A stretch of 64,000 nt of DNA from Berberis thunbergii (Eukaryota; Streptophyta; Magnoliopsida; Ranunculales; Berberidaceae): contig QNQO01000200.1 in assembly GCA_003290165.1 (NCBI GenBank), positions 496,001 through 560,000 on the forward strand, in the 5' to 3' direction. The position numbers and the translations under genes are program-made. Shown piece after piece: positions 1 to 10,726 of the stretch. The number at the start of each line of letters is the position of its first letter. Position 1 is the stretch's first letter. The notes beneath the pieces are model-generated. The model was not told the DNA's origin and ran no database searches. It saw nothing but the letters and a program-made list of their open reading frames with translations.

Positions 1-122
1 AGTGATGCTCCCCATGCTTTGGTCTTGAGTGCATTCAGGGCTCCCCAACATCTCTCATCCTCATCCTTGATCTCCCACATTGGAAAGACCTCATTCTCAA
101 CCCCGATTACCTTGACACCTTC
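1..122 (-). CDS. Possible exon of an unidentified host gene (partial)
   Basis: On the minus strand the first 122 bases read as about 40 codons with no stop. The reading is rich in acidic residues and Trp (it includes GVENEVFPMWEIKDEDE and ERCWGALNALKTKAWG) and does not resemble a transposon protein I know. It begins right after a TAG that could be a splice acceptor, with a T-rich stretch upstream once Copia element 1 is removed. The exon runs off the left edge of the window, so its length is unknown. I do not recognise the family. The open frame could also be chance, given only 40 codons. Confidence 0.35.
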
Positions 123-129
123 TACGCAT

Positions 130-447
130 TGTTAGAGATTAATTTAGACTAGTTCTAGAAGAGATGTTTGATGTTCCATATGCATTATCCTTTGGTGTTT
201 CATTAGTGTGACTTTTAGAATTACTAAGTGTCTCTAGATAATTGTATTGTCTTTTGATTTTACAAAGAGTCTTTTTAATTATTAATGATCATGTGAGTCC
301 TATTTAAACCTATGTATCATTTGGTTTCAAGTATGGTGAATGAAGTGAGTTCTCTACACAATTGAGTTATTGTTTTACCAAGAGATTACACTCTCTCTTG
401 CATTCCTTATCTTCTTATTCATTCACATAGTTGGTTAAATCCCAACA
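130..447 (+). repeat. 5' LTR of Copia element 1
   Basis: 318 bp, starts TGTTAGAG and ends CCCAACA. It matches 3796-4113 with about 14 substitutions and no length difference. TATTTAAA at 300-307 is a candidate TATA box for the element transcript. Confidence 0.92.
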
Positions 448-450
448 AAT

Positions 451-463
451 TGGTATCAGAGCA
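451..463 (+). promoter_or_regulatory. Primer-binding site (tRNA-Met type)
   Basis: TGGTATCAGAGCA begins three bases after the 5' LTR. This is the usual initiator-methionine tRNA primer site of plant Copia elements, where minus-strand DNA synthesis starts. Confidence 0.9.
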
Positions 464-477
464 TAGTCGAGAGAACC

Positions 478-1360
478 ATGGCATCCAACAACAACAATTC
501 CGTCCAACCTCCACTTCATTTTTTTACCATTAAAAACTACAATCATTGGAGAATGAAGATGATGACCCAATTTGGTTCACAAGACCTATTGGAGATCGTA
601 GAGATTGGTTTCCAAGAGCCCGAAGATGACACAACTCTTAATGCACAAGACTTGGCCGAGTTGAAGTCTAACCGCAAGAAAGACTACAAAGCCAAGTATT
701 TCATTATGCAAATAGTAGATGAAGCTATTCTTGATAGAATTTTAGTAGCCACGACGACTAAACAAGCTTAGGATATTCTTTGTTCTTCATACAAAGGAGA
801 TGACAAAGTTAAGATGGTGCGCCTCCAAACTCTACGAGGGGAGTTTGATACACTAAGAATGAAGGAGTCTGAGACTATTGAAGAATACTTCAATCGTGTT
901 ATCTCAATTGTCAACCAATTGAGATTTGAATGGTGAGAATCTAGAAGACCAAAGAATTGTCGAAAAGATCCTTTGGAGTTTGACTCGAAAATTTGAGTCT
1001 AGTGATGTTGCTATTGAAGAATCAAAGGATTTATCTTCTTTGTCGGTGGAGAGTTTATTGGGATCACTACAATCCCATGAACTACGAATGAAGAAATATG
1101 ATTCTAGTTCCATTGAACAAGCCTTTCAAGTACAAGTCTCCTTTAGAGATTCCTCTAAAGATGGCTTGAGAAGAGGAGGTCGTGGAAGAGGCACTTCTCG
1201 TGGTAGAGGAAGAGGCTATGGTGGAAGACATCAAGGACAAAAGAAATCTCATGATGGTGAGTCTTCATCTTCAAATTGAGGAAGAGGGAGAGGAAGATCT
1301 TCCTTATCAATTATTCAATGCCATCGTTGTCATATGTATGGCCATGTCAGGAAATATTGT
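478..1360 (+). pseudogene. Copia 1 gag (nucleocapsid) with stop and frameshift
   Basis: The ATG at 478 lies 15 bp after the primer site and opens a typical Copia gag (start MASNNNNSVQPP, then NYNHWRMKMMTQF). The frame ends at a TAG at 769-771, where related elements have Trp (TGG to TAG). It stays open in the same frame to a TGA near 926, after which homology continues in another frame from 926 to a second stop at 1277-1279. A CCHC zinc knuckle (CHRCHMYGHVRKYC, spacing 2-4-4) follows at about 1319-1360. The protein would coat element RNA. At least two stops and one frameshift make it a pseudogene. Confidence 0.85.
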
Positions 1361-2790
1361 AGAAAGAAGATGGAGGAGGAAAACAACAAAGAATCCAATT
1401 TTATGCATGAGAAGGAAGAAGACAATCTTTTCCTTACATGCAATGTTCAAGAAGCTTCCATAGAAGATGTGTGGTTCGTGGATAATGGTTGTAGCAACCA
1501 AATGACCGGAAACAAGAAGTCCTTTGTGGAGATAAATGAGACATTTCAAAGTCAAGTTAGAACCGAAGATGACAACAAGCTTCAAGTCAAGGGAAGATGT
1601 GATATCTTGTCCAAACCAAGAAAGGAGTAAAGCGGATCTCAAATATATTTTATGTTCCCGGCCTTAAGCACAATCTCTTAAGTGTTGGGCAACTTCTTTT
1701 GAAGGGCTATGAAGTAAATTTCAAGGGAGCTTTGTATGAAATCAAAGATAAGAATGAATGTTATCATTGGAAAGGTGGGAATGAACAAAAGCAAAATGTT
1801 TCCTTTATATTTCCAAAGTAACATTAGTTCTTGTTTCTATACTATTCAAGACAAGTCTTGGCTATGTCATTATTGTTATGGTCACTTGAATTTTAAAACT
1901 CTATCTCTTATGGGCAAGAAGAATCTTGTGGAAGGCTTACCTACAATTCAACTTCAAGATAAAGTATGTGAAGGATGTGTCTTGGGGATGCATAGTAGGA
2001 ATTCTTTTCCTAGTGGGAAGGCATGGAGAGCGTCAAAGCCACTTGAGCTTGTGCACACCGATCTTTGTGGGGAAATGCATACTACATCAATTGCTGGTAA
2101 CTGTTATTTTGTTACCTTCATTGATGACTATAGTAGGAAGACATGGATATATTTTCTTAAACAAAAATCGGAAGTATATGGTAGTTTCAAAAATTTCAAG
2201 GCTTTTGTTGAAAAGCAAAGTGGTTTCCAATTGAAGACTCTTCACTCGGATCAAGGGGGAGAATACATTGATCATGGGCTTCGAGATTTCTTAAAAGAGC
2301 TTGGTATTCGACATCAATTTTCAGTCCGGGGTACCCCTCAACAAAATGGAGTCACCGAAAGAAAAAATCGCACAATTATGGAGTTGGTTAGAAGTATGTT
2401 GAAGGCCAAGGGATTACCAAATTCCTTTTGGGCGGAAGCGGTGGCATTTGTTGTTTATCTTTTGAACCGTTCCTATTCTAAAAGTGTGCAAGACAAGACA
2501 CCACAAGAAGCTTGGAGCGGACACAAACCAAGTGTTGATCACTTGAGAATTTTTGGAAGCATTGCCTATTCACATGTACCGGATGAAAGAAGGAAGAAGC
2601 TAGATGACAAGTCCGAGAAATGCATCTTTGTTGGATATAGTGAAAGTTCAAAGGCATACAAGTTTTACAATCCCCTCACCAAGAAACTCATTGTAAGCCA
2701 TGATGTGAAGTTCAATGAAGAAGAATCTTGGAATTGGAAAGAAAATGCAACTAAAGGAAATTCAAGTTGCATAGAAATTGAAGCTCCGAA
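1361..2790 (+). pseudogene. Copia 1 protease and integrase
   Basis: The aspartic protease site reads VDNGCSNQMTG (Asp codon at 1481-1483). The family has D-S-G or D-T-G, so the residue after the catalytic Asp has become Asn. A frameshift near 1615 separates the protease from the pre-integrase domain. The integrase zinc region (H-x-H then C-x2-C, EGCVLGM) is followed by a complete DDE core: HTDLCG, LHSDQGGEY, and the Glu in NGVTERKNRT. The integrase frame runs openly from 1736 to 3109 into the linker before RT, with a Ser-rich stretch at about 2840-2880. Integrase would insert element cDNA; the broken frame prevents a normal polyprotein. Confidence 0.85.
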
Positions 2791-2999
2791 TGAAGAAAAC
2801 GAAGAGGTTGGTGTTCCACCTTCTTCGCCCAATTCTACTTTATCACCCTCTTCATCTTCAAGTTCAAGTTCAAGTTCCCCTTCGAAGAAGACGAGGAGTA
2901 TAGAAGATATTTATGAGCAAACAAGTAGAAAATTGGATGATGATTTGGCTAATTTGGCTATGTTTGTTGATGCCAATCCAATCATGTTTGAAGAGACTT

Positions 3000-3760
3000 C
3001 TAAAGATGAGAAGTGGAAGCTTGCAATGGATAATGAAATTGATGCTATTCAAAGAAACAAAACTTGGGAACTTGTAGATCTCACAAACACAAGAAACCGC
3101 TTGATGTGAAGTGGGTTTACAAAACAAAATTGAACTCAAAAGGCGAGGTTGATAAACACAAAGTGCGCTTGGTGGTGAAAGGCTACAAACAAAAGTATGG
3201 TGTTGATTTCCAAGAAGTATTTGCATCCGTGGCTCGCCTTTAAACAATTCGAACAATACTTGCATTGGCGGCTCAAAGAGAATGGAAAGTCTATCAAATG
3301 GATGTCAAATCGGCATTCTTGAGGAGGAAGTATATATAACTCAACCACCCGGTTATGTGAAAATTGGTGAAGAAAAGAAAGTATGTCATTTAAAAAAAAA
3401 AGCCCTATATGGGCTTAAACAAGCACCAAGGGCATGGTATAGTCGTATTGATGGCTATTTTTTTGAAGAATGGCTTTAAAAGATGTCCATTTGAACATAC
3501 TCTATACACCAAGGAAGGATCTCATGGTGAGCTTTTGATGGTATGCTTATATGTTGACGATTTAATCTTCACCGGAAGTTGTTCAAGTATGAATGAAGAT
3601 TTCAAGAAAGCTATGATGAATGAGTTGGAGATGACCGACATGGGACTCCTCCATCATTTCATGGGCATCTAAAAAGCAAGCTATTGTGACTCTCTCTACA
3701 ACCGAGTCCGAATATGTCTCACTAGCTTTTTTGAAATCTTCATTCATACTTGAACAACTT
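3000..3760 (+). pseudogene. Copia 1 reverse transcriptase / RNase H remnant with internal deletion
   Basis: The RT start (NKTWELVDL) shifts frame near 3090 and has a TAA at 3241-3243. The segment after DVKSAF has lost several bases, changing frame again. The catalytic YVDD box is intact at about 3549-3560. At 3669 the reading passes from the RT thumb (HHFMGI) directly into the RNase H motif TLSTTESEY, so the end of RT and most of the connection and RNase H domains are missing, probably several hundred base pairs. The joint carries a shared CATC, which suggests a microhomology-mediated deletion. Confidence 0.82.
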
Positions 3761-3795
3761 CATACTAAGTTCTAGAAGAGATGGTTAAGGGGGGA

Positions 3796-4113
3796 TGTTA
3801 GAGATTAATTTAGTCTAGTTCTAGAAGAGATGTTTGATGTTCCATATGCATTGTCCTTTGGTGTTCCATTAGTGTGACTTTTAGAATTACTAAGTGTCTC
3901 TAGATAATTGTATTGTCTTTTGCTTTTACTAGGAGTCTCTTTAATTATTAGTGGTCATGTGAGTCCTATTTAAACCTATGTATCATTTGGTTTCAAGTAT
4001 GGTGAATGAAGTGAGTTCTCTACACAATTAAGTTCTTGTTTTACCAAGAGATTACACTCTCTCTTGTATTCCTTATCTTTTTATTCATTCACATAGTTGT
4101 TTAAATCCCAACA
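3796..4113 (+). repeat. 3' LTR of Copia element 1
   Basis: 318 bp, preceded by a polypurine tract at 3784-3795. It ends CCCAACA and is followed by CGCAC, which matches the left flank CGCAT at four of five positions. Confidence 0.92.
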
Positions 4114-4247
4114 CGCACAACCCCAAATTGATACACACCAATTAGATCATCAGAAACTCTAAGAAACCAGGCCTTATTTATCTTAATATCTTTACATTTG
4201 CTCTGTTTTATCTCTTACATCAATTTCCATAAGTTGTGAGATAAGAG
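4114..4247. other. Short AT-rich spacer between the Copia elements
   Basis: This is host sequence that continues 1-129 once Copia element 1 is removed. Read on the minus strand, its end next to the insertion would be the T-rich 3' end of an intron leading into the exon at 1-122. Confidence 0.35.
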
Positions 4248-4440
4248 GTGGAAAAGATGGAGGAAATTGTCAGGGATCACATTGGTCCTATTGCTAAAAA
4301 ACTGTTGGAAATTTGGTTGAGTAAATGTGCATCTGGTGGACGGGAGCTGGAGGGGGATGTGAGAGCTGAGTTGGAGAAGAGATATACTGTATCGTTGGAT
4401 ACAGTGATTAATGCCCCCATATCATGGAGCTATACTACAT
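4248..4440 (+). CDS. Unidentified coding-like fragment cut by Copia 2
   Basis: An open frame from ATG 4248 (MEKMEEIVRDHIGPIAKKLL) continues for about 64 codons, then runs into LTR sequence of Copia element 2 at about 4441. The composition looks like a genuine soluble protein (charged, helix-prone, one Cys), but I recognise no family. It may be an exon fragment of a host gene or a captured fragment. If it is part of the same gene as 1-122 it would have to lie on the opposite strand, so the two are probably unrelated. Confidence 0.3.
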
Positions 4441-5046
4441 TTAGAATAGGATTTCTTTGTGGTTCACAATTCATGTGGAATTCAAAGTCCTCTTCTTTAT
4501 CTCTTTAAATCAAGCATACAACAACGAATTGTTAGGAAAGAAAAACAATGCAGCAGGCAGTACATACATCAACTTGAGCAACAACAAGACCGTGAGTAAC
4601 AACAACAATCCAAGGGCAGCATCAACACAACGTTAAGGGCAGCATACATGACGCGTGAATAAGACTGCGAACACGGTGTGAATAGGTGTGTGCAGCGTGA
4701 AATGCTAGCCAAGTAGAAGGGTTAAAATCAGATGATTTCGGGTATTCATTGTTTGTGAGTTTCGTCAAATTTTTAGCGATATTGTTGACTTACTAATCTC
4801 AAGGATCGTTACTAGACAACGTTGTAATCTTCAAGTAAGTGTTTTCATATCTAATAAGATAGTTACATAGTCGTCGTCCGTGGAATAGACAAAATCAAAC
4901 CATGTAAATCTCGGTGTCATCTTTATTTTCTGCATATTGCTTGTTATTTGCTTATTACTTGCATAACATTTTCATTCATTCACTTTCACCAACTAGATCC
5001 AGGACTTGTGTTGAAATTATTTGTATTAGCAAGTATTTTCCTTACA
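4441..5046 (+). repeat. 5' LTR of Copia element 2 (5'-truncated)
   Basis: Matches the right LTR from its position about 120 onward (shared TTAGAATAGGATTTCTTTG) and ends CCTTACA. The next bases, ATATTAGAGTGC, look like a decayed tRNA-Met primer site. Confidence 0.85.
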
Positions 5047-5099
5047 ATATTAGAGTGCTAGTTGGTTGGTGTTTGTGCTTTAAATGTGTCAAATAAAAT

Positions 5100-6031
5100 G
5101 GTAGAAAGGTCTTTTTCATCGCGTGATGATGGCTATGTGAAAGTTCAAAGCTTGGCAGATGGATTGTAAAAATATTCAGTTAGTTTAGATTAGATTGATG
5201 CACTAGATGAGCAAAAGAAACAATCATCAGATAAGGCGACAATTGAGGTTATCGAAAAGTAGAGTAAAATGGATCAGAAGGCATGTAGTACGATTCGTTT
5301 GTGTCTTTCTCGCAATGTGGCTTACAACTTCGCTGATGAGATGACGACTCAGAGTATTTGGAATAAACTTCAGGCTATGTATCTGCAGAATGATCAGATG
5401 AGTGTGATGTATCTACAGAATAAGCTCTTCACTTTCAGGTTGCAGTCAGGTAAAATCATGACTGATCACATAAATGAATTTGAATGTTTATACTCAGATT
5501 GTGTTAGCTTGGGAGCTAAATTTGAAGATAGTCAGAAAACATTATTCTTGTTAATTTCTTTGTTACTGGAATGAGAATCGTTTGTTGATCAGATGATAAC
5601 ATTGAATTTTTTGTTGTTGTGTATAGTGATATTGTTCAAGCTGTACTTGCAAAGGCTTCCAGAAATAGTGCTTTGAATGAGGTGGTTATGCGCATGGTCT
5701 TTTGGTGACAAAGGAAAGAAATTACAAGAGGAACAACTACAGAAGGAAGTCTAAATCAAAAGGCAAAAATATGTCTAAGGTTGAATATCATAAATGTAAG
5801 CGCAAATGCCATTACTTGAGGAATTGTCCAGATTGGAAGGATAATTACAATAAACAAGAGAATGAGAGTAAGGGCGTAGTGAATGTCGTTGAGACACCGG
5901 ATGTGGTAGAGAATATTCTAATCGGGGGTGACTTAGCACATGCATTGATGGAAAAATCTTATGACCATTTGTATGAAGGTTGGATGTTGGATACAGGAGC
6001 TTCGTATCATATGTGTTCCGTAAATGAATGA
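5100..6031 (+). pseudogene. Copia 2 gag and protease
   Basis: 5269-5574 encodes a typical Copia gag core (UBN2 type; TQSIWNKLQAMYLQ, LFTFRLQSGK). The zinc knuckle at about 5786-5827 reads YHKCKRKCHYLRNC. The first zinc-binding Cys of the CX2CX4HX4C pattern is Tyr, so RNA binding would be impaired. The protease site WMLDTGASYHM is intact at about 5980-6015, and a stop follows at 6029-6031. Other stops separate the pieces (for example after 5574). Confidence 0.8.
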
Positions 6032-6187
6032 TTCAACACTTGTCGCGAGGTTAAGGGCAGTTCAGTTAAAATGGGTGACTTTTGACCTTGCAAGAGAATG
6101 AGTGTTGGTAGAGTCAAATTTCAGTTGACACATGGGTCACGTAGATAGCTTACCGAGGTACATCATGTTCCAGCTCTTTCAAAGGGG

Positions 6188-7495
6188 TTGATTTCTCTTG
6201 GGGTGCTTGAAGCTCATGGCTACAAGTATATTGGTGAGAATGAATGCTGTAGTGTTTACTTTGGTGACAGGTTTCCTATGACAGTGGTTAGGCATGCCAA
6301 TTTGTATTTCCTTCAAAGCAGTATAGTTGAAGGTGGAGCTATGGTTTCTACAGTTGTTGATGAGAAAAGCTTGACGCACACACAATTATGGCACATGCGA
6401 TTAGGGCATGTAGGTGAGAGTGGACTAAGAACTTTAAGCAAAAGGAGCTTGCATGACGGTGAAATGACAAAGCTGAATTTTTGTGAACATTGCATTTATG
6501 GGAAGCAGTGTAGAGTTAGTTTTAGTGATGTTATTCATAGCACCGTGGGGATTGTGGATTACATCCACACTGATGTTTGGGGACCCTTTAGAGTCGCATC
6601 AAATGGGGGTTCCAGGTATTTTGTGTTTTTTATCGATGACTTCAGCCTTAGAGTATGAGTGTATACCATGAAACATAAAAATGAAGTCACTGATATCTTC
6701 AAGAAGTGGAAAACTATGATTGATAAACAAACTGGAAGGGTGATTAAAATAGTCAAATCTGACAATGGCGGCGAGTATACCAAGGATCCCTTGAAGCAGT
6801 TTTATTTAGAACATGACATTAAAAGACACTTAACAGTGAAGTTGACACCACAGCAGAACGGGGTAGCAGAGCGGATGAACCGTATCCTATTGGAGAGAGC
6901 ACGATGCATGTTGTCTAATGCAGGTTCGGGCAACATATGGTGGGATGAAGCAGTAAACACAGCGTGCTATCTCATTAATCGCTCTTCTTCATCAGCTATT
7001 GAATCTTAGATTCTTATGGAGGTATGGTATGGTATTTCTTCAGATTATTCTAACTTGAAAGTATTTGGTTACCCAACATATTTTCATGTTTGGGACGATA
7101 AAATTGGAGTAAGGGCTAGGAAAACTATTTTTCTCGGTTATCCAGATAATGTGAAATGGTACAGATTATGGTGCCTTGACTTGCAGCAGTTTGTGATCAG
7201 TCGAGATGTAAAGTTCCATGAGGAGGCTTTGTTACAGGCAAAATGTGAGAGATGCAAAAATGGTTTCCCTATTTGGAGGGGTGATAGCTATGATGAAGAT
7301 GAGGATGTTGGAAATTATCTGCAGGTGGAGCTTGGAGCTCCTAGATCTCATACAGAGCATTATGTTCCTTTTACCGAGGGAAGAGTTGATACATATATGA
7401 TGCCTAATGAGACAATGTCAGAAGATGAGGTTCCTATTGATGGGACATGGATATTACACAACAACATGTTCAACAGTTACAAACACCATCTTTAG
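6188..7495 (+). pseudogene. Copia 2 integrase
   Basis: The pre-integrase zinc motif (LWHMRLGHVGE ... CEHCIYGK) and the DDE core are all present: HTDVWGP, KSDNGGEY, and Glu in NGVAERMNR. They are split over three open segments (6188-6658, 6659-7009, 7016-7495) by stops and a frameshift near 6656 and a stop at 7007-7009. The C-terminal part (FGYPTYFHVWDDK, ISRDVKFHEE) is normal for plant Copia integrases. Confidence 0.83.
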
Positions 7496-7513
7496 CAGCA
7501 GACAGAGAACCTA

Positions 7514-9157
7514 GTGTCAGACGTGCACTACTTAGATGTGGCTATGAGGATGGCGCAACTTGCACATTCTAAGTTCTTGATGGGTATGATAATGTTCTTA
7601 CCACATACGCAGGCTTTGCGAAGTGTTCACAAAGAGGAGTGGAAGGAGACTTTGGATGAGGAAATGTTATCTCTTCAGAATAATCATACATGGAAGCTTG
7701 TGGCACTCTCGAAAGGGAAGATGTCGATTTGGTGTAAGTGAGTTTTCACAGTGAAAGAGAGAATTCCAGATTCCAAGGGTACATGTACATGTATACGATA
7801 CAAGGCAAGATTGGTGGCTAAAGGATATGCATATCAAGAAGGTGTGGACTACAATGAAGTATTCTCTCCGGTGGTAAAATACACTTCTATCAGAGTCCTT
7901 TTGGCTTTAGCAGCACAATTTGACTTAGAGCTCGAGCAACCTGATGTAAAAACTACTTTCTTGCATGGAGATTTGGAGGACATATACATGTCTCAGCTCG
8001 ATTGATATGTTGTTGTTGGTAAGGAAGAAAATGTATTCTAACTGAAGAAGTCACTGTATGGGTTGAAGCAATCTTTGAGGCAGTGGCACAAGTTGAGGTT
8101 TGATACTTTTATAATTGATCATGGATATGCGAGGAGTCAGTATGATCCTTGTGTATTCACACAGAAACTCAAGGATGAGTCTTTCGTGTTTCTCTTACTT
8201 TATGTTGATTATATGCTCACTGCTGCAAAAACATGAAAAAATTGATAAATTGAAGTTGAAACTTAGCATGAAAGATCTTGGTTCAGCGAAAAAGATACTT
8301 GGGATGAAGATAGTGAGAGATAGGAAAAAGGGCAGACTGACATTGTCACAAAGACAATACTTAGAGAAGGTTATTCATCGTTTTGACATGGATACGTCTA
8401 AGTCGGTAAATACTGCTTTGGCTGCTAACTTTAAGCTCTCGGGTAAGTTATCTCCTAGCACAAAGGATGAGAGGGAATACATGTCGCATGTGCCCTATGC
8501 TTGTGCAGTTGGTAGTCTTATGTCTGCCATGATCTGCACATGTCCGAATATCGCTCATGCAGTCAGTCTGGTTAGTAGGTTTATTGCAAACCCAAAAAAA
8601 TAACATTAACAAGCAGTGAAGTGGATATTGAGATATTTTCAGGGTATGCTGTATGTTGGTTTAGTATATGAAAGAGAAGATGTGTCAAATATTATCCGAG
8701 CTTATGTAGATTCGGATTATGCGGGTGATCTTGATAGGTGTCGATTGACTACAAGTTATTGTTTTACATTGGCTATGGGTCTGGTGAGTTGGAAGTCTCA
8801 TTTACAATCTATAGTTGCTTTGTCTACTACTGAAGCAGAGTACATGGCTTTATCAGAGGCGGTGAAGGAAGCCATGTGGTTCGAGGCTTGGTTAGTGATT
8901 TGGGTGTTACTCAGGATGATGTGATAGTGTTATGTGACAGTTAGAGTGCTATCCATTTGACAAAGAACCAAGTTCATCATGCCCTGACGAAACACATTGA
9001 TGTGCGGTATCATTTTCTGAGGGATGTCATCGAGAATGGCGAAGTTCTCTTAGAGAAGGTGAGTACTCAAAACAATCCAGTTAATATGTTGACAAAAGTG
9101 GTTCCAAAGATCAAGTTTGAGCATTGTCTCAACTTGATTAAACTCTCTCAGTGTTGA
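7514..9157 (+). pseudogene. Copia 2 reverse transcriptase and RNase H
   Basis: RT begins in the 7514-8005 segments (KARLVAKGYAYQEGVDY, then EQPDVKTTFLHGDLED). The catalytic box at 8201-8212 reads YVDY instead of YVDD, so one of the two metal-binding Asp residues is lost. The connection and RNase H parts follow (YVDSDYAGDLD, ALSTTEAEYMALSEA) and end LNLIKLSQC at 9157. Stops at 8003-8005 and 8922-8924, among others, interrupt the frame. It was a full-length pol without large deletions. Confidence 0.84.
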
Positions 9158-9295
9158 CGCCCTAAGGGAGCAGGGCCCTTAGGGGCATGACGACGATTCT
9201 CTTGACCGAGAAATGGGTCTTGACGGTTTTTCATGCCAAGGTGGAGATGCTTATATGGTTGTTTGTGATGCTTGTGTGGTGGCCTGAAATTGTTT

Positions 9296-9309
9296 GCCAA
9301 GGTGGAGAT
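9296..9309 (+). promoter_or_regulatory. Polypurine tract of Copia element 2
   Basis: GCCAAGGTGGAGAT lies directly before the right LTR, the usual plus-strand primer of Copia elements. The same 14 bases also occur 60 bp upstream at 9235-9248, so the primer is duplicated. Confidence 0.75.
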
Positions 9310-10022
9310 TGTGAGACAATGACAAGGACTCAAAGACCTTGAATGATTGTGGAAGAATTAGAGTCAGAGTCCTTTACAAATAAGGACTCAAAGTTCTTGT
9401 GTGATTGGTTCCCAATTTGCTGGGAAAAGTTAGAATAGGATTTCTTTGTGGCTCACAATTCATGTGGGACTCAAAGTACTCTTCTTTATCTCTTTAAAGC
9501 AAGCATACAACAACAAATTATAGGAAAGAAAAACAACACTGCAGGCAACACATACATCAACATGAACAACAACAAGACCGTGAACAACAACAATAGTCTG
9601 AGGGCAGCAACAACACAACGTCAAGGGCAGTATAAAGGACACGTGAATAAGATGGCGTGAATAGGTGTGTGTGCAGCGTGAAACGATAACCAAGTAGAAG
9701 GGTTGAAATCGGGTATTCTTTGTTTGCGAGTTTCGTCAAACTTTTGGCGGTATTGTTGGCTTGAGATTGGATAATCTCAAGGGTTGTTGCTTGACAACGT
9801 TGTAATCTTCAAGTAAGTGTTTCCATATCAATAAGATGGTTAAAGAGTCGTCGTCCGTAAAGTAGGCAAAGCCGAACCACGTAAATCTTGGTGTCATATT
9901 TATTTTATGTATATTGCTTGTTGCTTGCTTATTACTTACATAGCATTTCAGTCATTCACTTTCACCAACTAAATTCAAGACTTGTATTGGAATTAGTTGC
10001 ATTAACAAGTATTTCCCTTACA
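9310..10022 (+). repeat. 3' LTR of Copia element 2
   Basis: 713 bp, begins TGTGAGACAATG and ends TTCCCTTACA. It matches the truncated left copy over its last 590 bp or so. It contains short A- and C-rich runs (CAACAACAACA near 9550-9610) and small repeats of GGACTCAAAG. Confidence 0.87.
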
Positions 10023-10145
10023 AATTCATTATGTAAAAGTCTTAGATACAATCAGTGACTACATTTGGTTCCAGCAACATACATGAAGAAGGATGATTAC
10101 AGCTATTAGGACCGCTACTAAATTAGCTCTATCGTGACTGGTTGG

Positions 10146-10726
10146 CAAAACACAACATAGACTAGTTTTTTTGACACAGGCAAAACATTGACTGGAAAGG
10201 ATAAAGCTCATACTAATAGTTATGAGTCCTATGAACGAACTCCTTCCCATTAAGTCAAGTTAAAATTCTTAGTAGTTTGAGTAGTTATGAGGTTTCATAG
10301 TTTTGATTACTAGTTAAAAGTTTTGACTTTGGTGAAATTCATAAACAAAACTCCTTCACATTAAGTCGATTTTAAAAATTGTAGCCCCAACAAAATTCCA
10401 TCTAAATTTTGTTCATTGGTGTCTATGCTATGGTATTGCAAAGTGATACAAATTCTTAGTGTGGCTGATATTTCCAAGGAGGCGAAATACCAATACCTAT
10501 ATTATTTATTGAAAATTTGGCGAGATTTGTACTGAAAAACTTAGAAATTTGTACAATTTTAAAAACTAACTAGACACTTTCCCGTAAAATCTAAATTTTC
10601 ATTTCTTGTGTTTGACACATGTACGTTATGCATTTGTGTCAAAGTATTTCATATCTATTAAATGATTTGTAGATATAAAGTGTCCAACTATTTTAACAAT
10701 GGGAAACTAGTCACACTGACAGACAC
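10146..10726 (-). repeat. Direct repeat copy A flanking the pararetrovirus relic
   Basis: 10146-10285 matches 16535-16674 at about 94% by eye. The last 19 bases of this block (10708-10726) match 16671-16689. The 423 bp between these two parts is missing from the other copy, with a shared TAGT at the joint. On the minus strand it lies downstream of the candidate viral promoter, so it may be the leader (intergenic) region of a circular viral genome present at both ends. Confidence 0.7.

Larger units (their letters stand above)
130..4113 (+). mobile_element. Ty1/Copia LTR retrotransposon 1 (defective)
   Basis: Two direct repeats of 318 bp each, starting TGTTAG and ending CAACA, flank a gag-pol region in the Copia order (gag, protease, integrase, RT, RNase H). 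A primer-binding site follows the left LTR and a purine tract (AAGGGGGGA) precedes the right one. Flanks are CGCAT on the left and CGCAC on the right, a 5-bp target duplication with one mismatch. By eye the LTRs differ at about 14 positions (roughly 4-5%), so the insertion is fairly young. The coding region has stops, frameshifts and a large internal deletion, so the element cannot move by itself. Confidence 0.93.
4441..10022 (+). mobile_element. Ty1/Copia LTR retrotransposon 2 (defective, left LTR truncated)
   Basis: The region 4441-5046 repeats at about 9428-10022, and a second gag-pol in Copia order lies between them. The right LTR is complete: it begins TGTGAGACA at 9310 after a purine tract and ends CCTTACA at 10022. 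The left copy starts about 120 bp into the LTR, so its 5' end was lost and no target duplication can be scored. All coding segments contain stops or frameshifts. The LTR copies differ more than those of element 1, with many substitutions and small indels, so this insertion is older. Confidence 0.9.

Noticed and set aside
10060..10080. Possible tRNA primer site (TTGGTTCCAGCA) for the viral relic
   Set aside because: It is on the wrong strand for the relic and does not match the usual tRNA-Met site.
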